A stretch of 64,000 bases of DNA, from NCBI GenBank assembly GCA_021234155.1, contig JAJEKV010000299.1:62001-126000 (forward strand), read 5' to 3'. Under the pieces are notes generated by a model, which saw nothing but the letters and a program-made list of their open reading frames with translations, ran no database searches and had not been told where the DNA came from. The position numbers and the translations under genes are program-made. Positions within the stretch are counted from its first letter, which is position 1. Every line of letters begins with the position of its first letter. The stretch is from Isoetes taiwanensis (Eukaryota; Streptophyta; Lycopodiopsida; Isoetales; Isoetaceae). Below are positions 8,836 to 21,172 of the stretch, piece after piece.

Positions 8836-11424
8836 CGTGTAACCAGTAGCCAGAACAAAATCTAATGCATTGATCTACAAGAATTGCATTCCAGGTCCCC
8901 ATTATAATCTCTCAAAGCTCGAGAAGAGCCCGACCAACATCCCTGTTCTTTGCTTGCGAACTAAGCCTTATTTTCTGCAGGGTTTTCGATCAGCCTGAGT
9001 GTCTGTGCTTAGGCTCTGCTTGTTCGCATACAGGGAGGCGGCATCATCCTTGTGTTTATCGGGGCAGAGGCCAACGTCAAAGTTTACAGGATAAGGATGT
9101 GGGCAAACTTGCTTGACCCAAATTCTCGCCCCATTCCTTTTATCGTAATGCCGATTTTGGAGGCATGGCGCATGGCTCTGTCACCCTCGGGACACGGAGG
9201 GCAACCCTCCGTGCGCAACACCTTGTTTTGTTTGAAGAAATTTCAAAATTTACTCGATTTGCAAGTCCTTCATGGTTTATAAATGAAACTATTAGAACTA
9301 CAGGAAGAACTTCTTTTTTATCAATGTAGACTAACTTGTTCATTTAAAGTACCTCTATTCTAAAAGTCAGTTCCAACCTTTGCAGCATTGGAACCATAAT
9401 TTTACCATCTTCATAAGAGATTCCAACACCATATTCTCCTGTAATTTTAGGATGTCAATTTACTTTGTATAAACCAATTAACACATTTGAATTGACTGTA
9501 GTAGTTAACTGCATACTTGACATGCTAAAATGACGCGCACCAACTGAAGCAACATCACTGAATAAATTTTGTTCCCTTGAGACCATTGCATGTTTACATT
9601 CAAATTATTTTGAACAAAGAAGATAGTGATTTCATAGCAAAAGCATTTAACACGAACTACCTTGTAGTAAATCTTCCTGGTGAAATTCTTATCTGAATTT
9701 TCGACTTGATCTGCAGTTTTTTTCATTCCCTACAAAATTCAAACTAATTAAGTATTGCAAGACTTGTCCATTGTTGCAAGGCTTTACATGATGAATATGC
9801 GGGTCACAACTTGGATTTGTGAAGGTAATTCTTAATAATAACTTTTTGCAAATTAAGAACAACACTCCAAAAGTTGTTCAGAATCGTTAACAAAATCTTG
9901 CATGTCTGCCTATGGAGAGCAATAGACCTATGGGACCCTATCAAAAAGCACATCAGATGTATTACTATTAGGATCCCCCCCCCCCAACACACCCAACCCC
10001 AACAGAGGGGGTGTGTATTATGGTACTTGCGACTCGGCATTTTAAATGCCTCACTAGTTCCACCTTATCTTGATATATTGATATGCATAATGTATAGTTT
10101 GAATCAAGGGGTTGCAAATACATCCCTTTTATGCTCCTATTGAAGTAAGAATTATTTGAAAGCTACTTCAACCAAACAACCTTCACCATATTTTGTAGGA
10201 TTTATAAAGGGCAATTTGTAATTTTTAACAAACATGGTAGAATTGTATTGAATTAAATCAAATTTCAACATCCACGAAGACCAAGAGGCCTATGGGAACA
10301 AATACAACGGAGTTGAGTTGAATTGAATGGGGTTTTATCATTCATGAAGAGCAAAACACTAATTATTGCCAGAATTACAAAAAATCCTGCCCCAAAAGGT
10401 TTTCAAGTAGTGCGTTAATCCTATATTTTTATAAAAAAAGTTGCGCAAACATTAATAGTGTGGCATTGACCTCGAAGATGCATAAATTAGATGCAACAAC
10501 TTAGCTTCATGTTCTTACAAGAGAATTGTGTTGTGTGGGATGCATATGTCTATAATTTCGGTAAGGTGGAATGCCTATTGCCCCATTAGATTTCCCATGT
10601 GTGATCCACCTTTCTCTTCTATATATTTTTATTGGTTGACAGTTATGTGGGTGACTCATTACTAGCCATGGGCAACATTAAACTCAATGAGGCTCTTATG
10701 ACAGCGAATCTTAGTTTCAAAATGCACAGCTGGCCACCTTGCTTGTTGATACATGGCTATCCTAGTTCAACATGTCGTGTGGTGGACACACTGGACAAAA
10801 TTTGCCATTGGTGTTGGCATGAGACAAACGTAAGGCATGATGGGGAAGATAAGTTAAAAGTATAGACATTTGTCTTGTAGTGTCAGGTATGATAACCTTG
10901 TGGTTCTAAAAGATGATGTAAAAAATGGGGGTTCTGGCTCGAGGAGCTTCAATTGGGCTGCAAAATTTCTCATTGAGTTTTTTTTGCATGTTAGGGAAAA
11001 AACTGGCAGGAAAAACATACTATATATATGTAAAATTGGTGTATTTGAATTCTGGTATATAAAAAATTTGGGAAACACGAACATACAACGGTAAATTTGC
11101 TAGTTAATTTGGAGTGTGCTTGGGAGCCTTCTATCAAATGAGGGCGTTTCGATTTGGCAATTACAGAGGAGGAGTAGGTCCTTACACGAGGTAAGGGCCC
11201 AGAAAAGGGACGAGGGAGGCTTATGGTTGTCTGTATGACGTAAAAATACTATCTATCTAAGTTATGGCGGCGAGATTTGATGAGTAGATTCTATACAGAT
11301 GTACCAACTACACATGTGACCCAACACCCCCCAACTAGACGTGTTTCGAAAGTGTTTAGATCATGAGAAAATGCCCACAGACCCCACATTTTTCGCACTT
11401 TTTTTTTTTATCCTGTGCTTGCAG
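8836..11424. other. No supported gene; scattered repeat fragments
   Basis: Contains a short plus-strand ORF at 9052-9282 preceded by an acceptor-like CATACAG (possible exon, no domain). Also present are a palindromic CACGGAGGGcaaCCCTCCGTG block at 9194-9214, dispersed-motif copies at 9911-9945 and 10270-10302, and a C-homopolymer at about 9976-9986. A 77-residue ORF at 10632-10865 is unrecognised. Confidence 0.45.
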
Positions 11425-13025
11425 ATGAACTCGGATCTGCACCTCCCCATTCCGGCCGCAAAGCTTTGCCTTTTCAGCTTTGGCCTCTCCTTCTTAATCC
11501 TTACCACCTTCGTTTTGGAGGAATTTGGATTTTATAATTCCCCCATTACTTTCCATAGCTTGCATAGCCTTTTGATTCCCAGTAATTCTTCGATCTTTCT
11601 TTCTCATCTCCAGTATAATTCATCCTCCAATAGATCTGATCAAACCCATCATCCAAGCCCTGCTCCAATTTTATCTTCAATTCCTGTTCAAGCCGATTCT
11701 GAAGATAAATGCGACATTTACTCTGGAAAGTGGGTTTTTGATCCGGATTATCCAATTTACGACAGCAGATCTTGCCCTTTTATTGAATACGGTTTTCGAT
11801 GCGAAGAGCATGGCCGACCTGATCATAACTACACAAAATTGCGATGGCAGCCTCATGATTGTGATCTTCCAAGGTTTGTAAACCTGTTCCCAAATTCAAA
11901 ATTCAAAATTTCAGAACCCAAATTCAGAAATCATTCTGTTCTATGAAAAGTTTAAAGGTTAAAGTTGAAAACGGAACTTTTGCAGGTTTAATGCAACCCA
12001 AATGCTGGAAATTGTAAGGAACAAAAGGGTAATCTTTGTAGGGGATTCTATAGGCAGAAATCAATTCCAATCCATGGTATGCATGCTGTATACAGGAGTG
12101 ACAGACCAGAAAAATGTTTTTGATAGTGAAAATAAAAGAGTGGAAAACACAAGAAGCATTGTTGTGATCATTTTTAAAGATTACAACATGACAGTGGAAT
12201 ATTACAAATCCCATTTCTTGGTTAAAGAGGGCAGAAGACCCCCCAGATCTCCAAGGGGGGTAAAATATGGTTTATATTTGGATCAAATGGATGGAAATGC
12301 TGAAAATTCCCAAGGAGCTGATGTTTTGGTGTTTAATTCTGCAATTTGGTGGGATGCAGCTGTTGTGCAAGGGTATGAAATTCTAATGCATTTTGTATTG
12401 CTTAGAATTTGTCACATCTTAACCTCTTTGTTGTGTCCTTTAGGATGTATTCTTATGTTGAAGGGGATATTGCAAATGCTAGCATGGATCCATTATTGGC
12501 ATATTCAAAATTTCTTAACCATTGGTCAAACTGGGTAGACAACCATATCGATCCCGCCAAAACCAAGGTTTTCTTCAAAGGATCTGCCCCTAGCCATTTT
12601 TTGTAAGTGACTCTGCTCTTATCCTTGTTTTTTTGAGTTCACAAGCACATCCATATGCATACAGAGTTCCCATGAACTTGTAATAACATAATTGTTCTAT
12701 GTACAGTGGAGCAACATGGGACAATGGTGGATCATGCCACAACCAAACAGAACCATGGCTGGATGAAAATCCACTCCCTCCATATCCGCAAAGAATGAGA
12801 CTAGTCGAGGAAGCTCTTGAGAGAATGAAGACACCTGTTATCTTCCTTAACATAACCAGATTAACAGCATACAGGAAAGATGGCCACATCGCAGTATGGA
12901 AACGTAAAGCCGACAATAAGTTGGAATATAGCCTCAACCATCAAGATTGCACACATTGGTGTCTTCCTGGTGTTCCTAATACATGGAATGAGCTACTTTA
13001 CTCTGAGCTTCTTAATCAAAGATAG
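11425..13025 (+). CDS. TBL-A: TRICHOME BIREFRINGENCE-LIKE (PMR5N/PC-esterase) protein, 4 exons
   Basis: Exons 11425-11873, 11986-12372, 12444-12602 and 12707-13025 join in frame to 437 aa with GT..AG introns. The ATG at 11425 was preferred over an in-frame one at 11341 because it aligns with TBL-B's start and leaves a short cytosolic N-terminus. That is followed by a signal anchor (about residues 12-34), then a Ser/Pro/Asn-rich stem. The PMR5N domain starts at C96 (CDIYSGKWVFDPDYPIYDSR). The esterase domain has GDS (G169-D170-S171, context IFVGDSIGRNQ) and the D412-C-T-H415 motif before WCLPGVP. All catalytic positions are present. TBL proteins are Golgi type II membrane proteins that O-acetylate wall polysaccharides; the substrate cannot be told here. 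TBL-B shares intron phases and exon 3 length (159 nt), so they are paralogues. Confidence 0.95.
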
Positions 13026-13792
13026 TGTGTAGAGTATCACCTTGTCCATTTCTTTCTTCATTCAAATAGTTTGCAAAATGGATCCATAGAGTCTCAAACA
13101 TGAATTGGGCCTTCTTATTTTCCACATATAGAATGACATATCACCCTATATGTTGAGGATCTAATTTGCAAGAGTCTACTCATACCATTATATTGTCAAA
13201 AGCAAAATGCATCATGGTTGCGTTGAATTCTGTCAAATACCTCAAATATTTTTAACTTGGACAAATTGTAAGATTGTACTATTTTTATTTTCAATAAAAT
13301 TATCCCATGATTTCGTTGGTGCACGTTGTGCTTTTCACGATAAGGTATTTCTAGGTTGCACATGTATCAAATTGGTTTTGCATGCATATGGGGCCCTCTT
13401 TTTTGGTTTTTTTTTAATTGTTGAATCCCGGCCACCCATCTACCATATATCTGTCTTTCACGATCTTGACTTTGATGATCTGCTCTAAAGCCCATTGATG
13501 CAATTTGGTATTTCAAATGATTCAAGATCACTCATATGTGTAAGCCCCCCCACATTGCTAAGCATCCATGCTCTATCTAAAGGCCCTGATGCATGTCAAC
13601 GATTTTGTCGCTATTATGGTTCTCATTAAGCATAGTTGCATTTCATTGTTGCCCATATAAATTGCTTTTCCTTCACACACTGATGATCTATCTATTTGGA
13701 TGCTATCTCTTTCTAATCTTGAAGCTTAGTTGCAATATCTATGGCCTATTTCCTTTTTCCATTTCTTGGCAAGTCATTATATGTGCCCTTTG
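13026..13792. other. 3' flank of TBL-A, no gene
   Basis: AT-rich sequence presumably including the TBL-A 3' UTR. Short ORFs (13207-13488, 13593-13829) are hydrophobic-biased AT-rich chance frames. Confidence 0.5.
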
Positions 13793-15200
13793 TAATGTCC
13801 CCTACAACTATATGATGTCCCAATTATAAGCATAAGAGATCCCCCCTTGGTCTAACTCGAACCGCATATGATGATCAAGTATTTGAGAGGACACTAAAGT
13901 ATCATTTCCCATTCCTTCTCTAGGTCAACCTATACTACGAAAGCATGTAGAATAACATCACATAGCAATAAATACAACAAATACATAATAAGCCATCTCG
14001 AAGGCTAGTATCACCATCATCAACTACCGCATCAACAACATGCATATGCATCCCAGAGGATAATCCTATCTAGGCCCAGACTCCATGAAGATAACTGATG
14101 ATCCAATTCTCAAGGTAGCAACAAACAAAGAATATTGGAGCTGGTTGGCATAGAATGTTGCCTCGGGTTGTCCACTCCATCTGCCCTATGTGCATACTTT
14201 GTAGAAACACATCGAGCTACGATTGTTTTTTGCTAGAGACGTGATCCGAGAGGATCATTTCGAGTTTATTCCCTTCTCCCACGGTCCAATGAGGCAGGCA
14301 TGAGACACGTCTCATCCAAGCAATATTATGTCAATGCATGCGAACTAGAGGATCAATATGCATCATCTCTGTACACAACTTAACCTCGTTAATTGTCTAG
14401 GAGGTTCCAAGCCCATACTCTACATGCACGCGGTTGCAGGCTATTACCCCAATAGACAATCCAACATCAAGATACCAACTGTATCCCCCTATTCATCCCA
14501 ATCAAGGCACGCCATTGACAGTAGACAGACCCTTGTGTACAAGCCAAATTTATATGGAAATTAAATGAGGCATTTCATTAGAAGCATCTTTATTAAGGCT
14601 TCTAAATCTCTAGCACCCCTTTTAATACACAAGAGTTGCAGTATTCAACTATCTCTTCATAACAAAACAAGAACAACAATTCTAATCCACAAATCATGCA
14701 TCTGCAAGTGAATGATTAATCCATTGATTAATTTAAAAATTATAGGGTGGTTCTTCCACCTCTAGGAGGAATCTAAGAGCAATGGAAGATACAAATTCAC
14801 CTAGAATAACCCATCTAGGTGACTGAGTTACTTTATCTATTCAGCCTACACCTCTTGAAGGCATTTTCATTGTCCTCTTAAGGGTTGTGTCTGCTGCAAT
14901 GCGTAGATTCTTTGAACGAACCTTTGCTGAGAATCCTCCCACTTGTTGCTGGTGAAGATGGATCTTTGATCCAAGTTCATAGGCGCAAATGGTAGGGTGC
15001 TTTTCCAAATGGGAAGCTAAAGGTCATCCTAGAATTTTGGCCCATTAATAGGCTAGGGTTTTATTTTTCATAAGGTCAGGTTATCCCATGTTCCCATGGT
15101 AAGAGGACCACCCCTTATACACTATAAATAATTTTTCTAACTATATGCATTCTATCATGCCTAAGAATGATATGCATGCATTTTTCCAAGGCGTAATGGC
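13793..15200 (-). repeat. Decayed Ty3/gypsy LTR (3' LTR of the minus-strand element)
   Basis: The left end begins TGTAATGTCCCCTAC, a C-to-T-decayed form of the solo LTR's TGTGACGCTCCCCAC at 38706. Collinear shared blocks include CCACTCCATCTGCCC...GTGCATACTTTG (14172-14201 vs 39111-39142) and CGGTCCAATGAGGCAGG (14282-14298 vs 39238-39254). A GGCTAGGGTTTT-like block near 15049 is also shared. The inner end near 15200 is estimated, since the terminal sequence has drifted. CpG sites in the solo LTR often appear as TpG or CpA here. Confidence 0.65.
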
Positions 15201-16380
15201 TAGTGATAAACGCGTCCTATCAGACCTATTGTATGAATGCATGACCTATTGAATGCAAACCCTTACTTTCTTCTCTAGCCACATAGCTACCTACCAGAAG
15301 GGACTTCTATTCTAAGGGTGGCATTCACAAATTGCATTGATGTCAACTAATTCGGCAATGATCTGCTCTTTACATTGCTCCATGAAGTCTGGGTATTCCT
15401 TCGCAAGATCGGACTTGAGAACGCAAGTTGTTTCATCCCCCAGGCTTCTCATCTTCTTGAAAGATATATCAAGAAGCATTATTTCTAACTTTTCCTCCGT
15501 CATTTCCAATAAGGTTGAGGTTTCCAAATTTTCATACATATTTGGAGGCTGATATGCTTCTTAAGAAAGCTCACTTGGAAAACTTTATGGATTTTTAAGT
15601 GCTTAGGTGAGTTCAATTTATATGATTAAGTTACCACAACAATAGAAAATGGTCCTGCCCACCTTGGAGCTAGTTCTTTATAATATTAAGCTTAGCTAGC
15701 CAGACTTTGACCTTTAGCCAATTAGAACTCGCATACTAGTTGTGATGCCTATTAAGTTGGCTTTTCTGCTTACTTCTTGGTCTCAAAAGGTTTACAGCTT
15801 CTTACTTCCTGGTTTAACTCTTGCATATCTGCAAATACCTGTTAGGAAACTTCCATCATAGATACCAGGTTGTGGTTTGGGGTAAGATATTGATACCCAT
15901 AGTTAATTCATAAATGGTGGCATTTTTGAAATATTTCATTGGTGCTAAAGTATGCAAACTCAAGTTGTGTATGTATGTCCCATTTTGATTTCCTTTTTCA
16001 GACATAGTTTCTCAACATGTCTTCAAGGATTCTACTGATGCGCTCCGTCTGACCATTTGTTTGAGAATGATATGCAGTGCTTATCACAAGTGTAATTTGA
16101 ATTAGGTTGAACAAATCCTTCCGGAAAGCATTTAAGATCTTAGGATCTCTATCCAAAATGATAGCCCTAGGCATCTGTGAAGCTTGAAGATTCCCTTAGT
16201 GAAAATAACACATCTAAGGCAGTGCTGGTGGTCATACAAGGTAGAAGATGAGCTATCTTGGAGAGCTTGTCCACCACTATCATTATTGCAACATGACTTC
16301 TTGCTATTCGTGGGAGTCCTATTATGAAGTCCATGGTTATTACTTAGCATCAGGAACATCCAAGGGTTCTAATACTATCA
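15201..16380 (-). mobile_element. Ty3/gypsy internal region with integrase, degenerate
   Basis: Reading the minus strand from 16334, MDFIIGLPRIARSH and then IMIVVDKLSKIAHLLP reproduce the gypsy integrase core around the first catalytic Asp. After frame breaks, DPKILNAFRKDLFNL (second Asp region) and ISTAYHSQTNGQTERISRIL (the family's 'TAYHPQTDGQTER' block, third acidic residue) appear down to about 15995. Stops and frameshifts separate these blocks. The 15300-15550 ORFs are not recognisable. Reverse transcriptase, protease and the 5' LTR are missing on the upstream side, where TBL-derived sequence begins at about 16.4-16.5 kb. Confidence 0.8.
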
Positions 16381-16471
16381 GAATTTGCAACTTCTTCGCT
16401 TTGATCTTGGATTGCCAGATGTAGCTAACAGTCTACTTCGTTACATGCCAAAATCAACTACTTCTTATCTT

Positions 16472-16850
16472 GAAGTAAGTTTAAGCATTGGGCAAATTGG
16501 ATTGATAACCATATCAATTTTCCAGCAAAAACCAAGGTGTTCTTCAAAGGATATGCCTGTAGCGGAGCAACATGGGACAATAGGATCATACCACAACCAA
16601 ACAACACCATTGGTTGGATTGCACGTCACTCTCCCCATCTCCCAAAGAATGAGACTAGCCGAGGAAGCTATTGAGAGAATGAAGACCATTGTTCTCTTCC
16701 TTACCAGATTAAGATCATATAAGAAGATGGACATATAGCAATATAGAAATGTAAGATCGGCAGTAAGTTAGAATATAACCACAAACATCAAGATTGAACC
16801 CATTGGTATCTTCCTGGCATTACCGACAGATGATATGAGCTTTTAATCTT
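16472..16850 (+). pseudogene. TBL pseudogene, intron 3 missing
   Basis: Aligns with TBL-A exon 3 end and exon 4. Homologues of AKTKVFFKG, SGATWD, CHNQTEP, RMRLVEEALERMK, AYRKDGHIAVWK and CTHWCLPGVP are present but spread over all three frames with stops. At the exon 3/4 boundary the 104-bp intron of TBL-A is absent: TTCTTCAAAGGATATGCC runs almost directly into AGCGGAGCAACATGGGAC, and about five residues are also lost. The 5' half of the gene is not visible. It lies about 3.4 kb downstream of TBL-A in the same orientation with the gypsy relic between. It may be a partial retrocopy or a segmental copy that lost the intron by deletion. Confidence 0.8.
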
Positions 16851-17918
16851 CTAAGAGTACATTCGCATCCACAGTTAAGTTAATTTAACTTTTTCGTGAT
16901 TGAAGAGAATCTGGTGTCTAGTTACTTTAATTTTGTTCACAATTGAAGGTGCAGATGAAGAGGAATCGATGGATTGACCTACCCAATGCCTAGAGATCTG
17001 TGCCTTCTAACTTTCACCCCGTGAACCTAAAATCTGAATCCCTGCAACACTCCCAAAATCTAATCTGTGTAATCTGACTGGCTTCTCTGACATCATTCCT
17101 CCCTCCTACATGTCCAATCTATGGCAATCTAGAGCAACATGCATCTATTTAATTCGGGTGCTGGCGGCTTTTGTATGCTAGAAAGATGTGCTCCTTCACA
17201 AAAGCGGTTCATTTTCTGTCCATTTTTGCGCTTAGATGGGTTTTGCATCGTGGTTGATGTACTACTTAGCTCCTAAATCAACGTTAAAAAAAAGGTCTTT
17301 CCCTTTGTTTTTTCTTTCTTTGCCATAGCCAGATCATGACCATTTCTTTAATTTTGTGCATTTCTTTTTCTTTTCTCTTCATTTAATATATATCTCTATG
17401 CTTTCATGGTCCACTAATAATTGTTGGGATTTTTTTCAGCTAAGCCAAGAATGAGTTGACTAGAACAGTGAGAATAGGCGAGATCTTTAGTGGCTTTCAA
17501 GAAGGTCCATTCCCATTGTTCCTCTTTTGGGGTGCTCACACTTTGTGGATAATATTAATCTTAAAAAAAAATTGATATTTTTGTCATGTCACATGGCTAT
17601 AGTGAGTCTAGCAAACTAACGCACAACATAACAATGCCTAAACTGTTACAAGGGGTGGTAGAGGCTGTCACGATGAATCTCTTGTAATATTAATGTTCAT
17701 TCACTAGTGCTTGGGTGTTTTTGGCACATGGGACATGAACATAATGCTAAAAGGATAATAGGGATTTTAAATGATAAGTTACTAAATTTGATATGTAGCA
17801 CCAACTTTTATATGTTAATTCTCCTTCTAGACAGGTGTTCCATGATGAAGGCTGCTTAGTAAATTCATTACCCATAGTGTGTAGCAATTTCCATAAATTT
17901 GTAACATTTGAATCATCA
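16851..17918. other. No gene seen
   Basis: AT-rich intergenic DNA without coding signal. Its right end (about 17908-17934) carries ATCATCATACATAAAAACAA, a piece of the tandem array that resumes at 20946. Confidence 0.5.
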
Positions 17919-17934
17919 TACATAAAAACAAAGT

Positions 17935-20900
17935 TTTTTTTTTTTTTAATTTACAGACGAAAGCCAAAAAGTTTATTAATCAGATAAAAAGTACAAAATT
18001 TACATGTCTCACCTAACTTTGTAAGCACAAAGAAGGTTGTTAAGGGCTTGGAAAAGCACTTGTTCTGGTGGTCCACAGCTAAATTGTCCATGGCAGGTCG
18101 AATTACTGTAGCCAAATCAGTGTTGAGTGGCACACATGTCTATATGGCTTCAGTTATACTGGCACCACAAGCAAAGATGCAGCTCATCATCAGAATTGTT
18201 CGGAATTTCATCTGGGGTGGCACAGAAGAAGGGGTTGATGTTAAGGTCAGTTGGGTGAAGTGTATCTTACCAAAGCACTGTGGGGGACTTGGGATGATCG
18301 ACTTTCTCCTACAGAGCAAAGTATTAATTTCCAAGTTCATCTGGAGGATCTTGAATAATGTTGATGTGTCTCCTGGCTCACGACTTACATTTCCAATCAT
18401 TGCGACTTTGTATCTCCTTTGGCTCTCCTTCTATCAAGGCCTTTGCTTCCACGGGCTCTTTTCTATCCGTTGTCGACTTATCTAACGCGTCTCCTTTCCT
18501 CGGAGGGTTGCTTGATGCTTGGAATATTGTGCGTGCGGCTTTTCCACCTCCACCCTATGGCAAGAAGTTTCTTGGAGCTAGTTGTTGGTGGATCCCTTTG
18601 GGCGATAACCAAGCAGATCGCGCCTTTGGTAGCATCGGTTCATCCCGACGACCTGTGTGCATTTGAAACTAGCAGGTGTGCTTACAATTTCGCATGGTGC
18701 AGTGAAACACGATTCTTTGACATGGGAAGAATTCGGACAAACTTCCTTCTTTTAAGATGGGATCGCACAATTTGGCAAACAGTCATTGCCATTCTTCCTC
18801 CTATACCACAAGTAGTGGCTTCCCATCTCTGAGTGGTTCATGAGAATGTTAAGGCTGAGCATTTGGTGAATTCTATGTATAAGATCCTTCTTGTGGCAGA
18901 GGTATTGCCCCCCTCACAAAAATGGCCTTTAGTGGTACCCGGTGAATCAATCAGAAAGTAGTTTGGAACCGGGTTTGGGACAAGTTACTTCATCCAAAGT
19001 TGTCGGTTTGTGGTGGCGGATCATCCATAGATGTGTCTTGCGTCAATGTTTTGGTCCACAAATTTCGTCACGGGTGCCTGCAGGACATGCCCTTTATCTT
19101 TCGGAGGGAAGAGACAATCGAGCATTGTTTCTTCTTATGCCAGCATGCTAGACCGGCTTGGTTGTGGCTTCAGAATCTTTTTTATTGCAGTTTGAATAGT
19201 CAACAAGTCTTATTGGCAGTGTACCCAAGTTCTTGGGACAATATGGCAAAGAGGGCATTTCACTTAGCTTCAGCATGGATCATTTGGTCAACGTGGAAAA
19301 GAAGAAACCTCTTTATTTTCAAGGGCCATAGAGCCCCTGATGCTCAAGTGCTTATTGAAGCTAAGCAACGCATCGTCAAAGCGTATATATCTTCCTCCGT
19401 AAAGGATGAAGTGAAGAATCGTATTTGGGTACACTATCTCCAGATTAACACTTATATGTAACTCATTTACATGTTGTGTGATGTAAGGTGGCGGGTGGTT
19501 TTGCTCTGTGGACAATTCCTCCACTGGGTTTTCAGTCCCCCATCTCTGTTGCTCGTTTCTGATGATTAATAAAGTTTCACGTCCTTCAAAAAAAAAAAAA
19601 AAAAAAACAAAGAAGATGCCACAGGAGCACGAGCCTGGAGCACAATGTGCTTCCTCCAGAAAGGGAGTCTAACGATAAGAATCTATTCGAAGATACTGAA
19701 TCCAGATGCGTTCCATCATTTCTGAATCAAGAGAGGAGCACTCATAGGCTGTCAGTATCTTTTTCTGGGCCATCGTAATAACACCATGTGCAGATGAATA
19801 AATGCCTTGGAAGATGTGGTGTCTGAGACGCTCCCATATCGACCTTAGGAGCCAACCATAACCAAGATGGAATGCCCTCTATTTAGCTGAGGGCCATGCA
19901 TTAGGATAGGACGCCAAGAGGATGCATCGGCAGTCCAAAGTACTGTTAAACAAGCCTTGTAGCCAGGACCATGCTGGTTGAACCTTTGGACAATCAAAGA
20001 GACGGTGCTCAAGAGTCTCAACGGCTGAAAGGCAAAGCAACCATACTGTAAATATGCGAGGATCATAGCGATGTCGGAAGGCATTAACGCGTAGGCACCT
20101 GTGGATAATCTGCCACCATAGTACAGAAACTTTAGGGTGGAGCAACCTATCCCAAAGCCATCGCCATGTACGAAACAAAGTGCATTATGGAACCTGTAGG
20201 TGCCACCCATCTGGCAACTGGAGGGGCTGTGGTGCTAAAAGAAGGCGATATACTAATTTGACAAATTGCTTGCCTTTGTGAATATTTTCATGACAGTTCC
20301 ATGGCACTCTTTTAGCAACACCAACTTGCACTACAAGAGGCAAATTTTCTGCGACCACCTCCCATAGAGACACATCCCAACGAGAGAGCTGGAACTTTGC
20401 CTGAAATTCAGGCCAAGATAGTAGGCGATCCGCTTCATACCATGCTTGAATATAGACAACGCCTGCCAGAATCCATCGTCTCTGGGTAAGGGGATGAACT
20501 GATGCTGCCAGTGGAGGTGTTGAGGGGTCTGGATGCAGTGGTGCCTACCACTATGGAGTCTCCAATAGGGTGTGGATGGAGGGGCATGGCCAGAAAAGAT
20601 GTTTGACTGCCTCCCATGTTGTAAACAAGCCACGCAAAAATGGAGAAGCACTTGGAAAAGGCTGCAGAGTACTGAAATAATGCCCAAGGTAAAACTGGTT
20701 TGACGGCCTGTTTACCTAGAGGGATACAGTGACCAAGAGCTTATTTAAGAAGGCGTAAACCAGGAGAATCATCTTCACCATTCAGGAGTCTCCAAATGAA
20801 CTTTGAAATTAAGGACTTTGCTCTGCAGTAAGAAGTCCATCATACCCAGACCACCTGCCCATTTGGGAAGGATGCACTTCGACCACGCCACCTCAATCAC

Positions 20901-20946
20901 AGCACCTTCCTCAGTACCCGCCCATATAAAGTTCCGAACTATAAAG
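17935..20946 (-). mobile_element. Outer L1-like LINE, 5'-truncated, with poly(A), interrupted by a second LINE
   Basis: Flanked by a 16-bp target-site duplication, TACATAAAAACAAAGT, at 17919-17934 and 20947-20962. The poly(A) tail reads as T at 17935-17947, and an AATAAA-type signal lies just upstream on the minus strand. Coding remains run from 20946 down to about 19616. They include the RT-distal segment (IVRNFIWAGTEE and GGLGMMDFLLQSK) and the zf-RVT-like domain (LLHPKVSVLWWQIIHRCLRVNAF, then ETLEHRLFDC). Frames change near 20690, 20370 and 20200. The element continues at 18026-17935, beyond the inner insertion. Only the C-terminal part of ORF2 is present. Confidence 0.85.
18036..19606 (+). 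mobile_element. Inner L1-like LINE, 5'-truncated, inserted in the outer LINE
   Basis: Flanked by ACAAAGAAG at 18027-18035 and 19607-19615. Ends in GATTAATAAAGTTTCACGTCC, then TTC and an A19 tail (19588-19606). On the plus strand it encodes LSMAGRITVAKSVLSGTHVY, VRNFIWGGTEEGVDVKVSWV and CGGLGMIDFLLQSKVLISKF (18048-18350). After frame breaks there is a zf-RVT-like end: SSVNVLVHKF-like, then ETIEHCFFLCQHARPAWLWL and an RAFHLASAWIIWSTWKRR block (19000-19461, 153 aa open). It belongs to the same family as the outer copy and the copy at 33.4 kb but points the other way. Upstream ORF1, endonuclease and RT catalytic regions are absent. Confidence 0.88.
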
Positions 20947-21172
20947 TACATAAAAACAAAGTATGGTTTGGTTCATTGGTCCCTAAGCAGAAACCTCATC
21001 GCCCAATGTCATAAAAGCATAGTATGTTTTGGATCATAAGACATAAAAACAAAGTATGGTTTGCTTCATGGTTCCTAAGCATGAACCTCATCGCCCAATG
21101 TCATAAAAACATAGTATGGTTGCTTCATTGATCACAATGCTTGAACCTCATCAATAATCTACCCAATGTCAT
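20946..21172. repeat. Tandem repeat (CATAAAAACAAAGTATGGTTT units)
   Basis: Three to four imperfect units of CATAAAAACAAAGTATGGTT plus CCTAAGCA.GAACCTCATCGC and CCAATGT. The fragment left of the outer LINE (17908-17934) belongs to the same array, so that LINE split it. Confidence 0.8.

Noticed and set aside
11341-11424. Upstream in-frame ATG for TBL-A
   Set aside because: It would add 28 residues absent from TBL-B, and the ATG at 11425 places the membrane anchor at the usual position.
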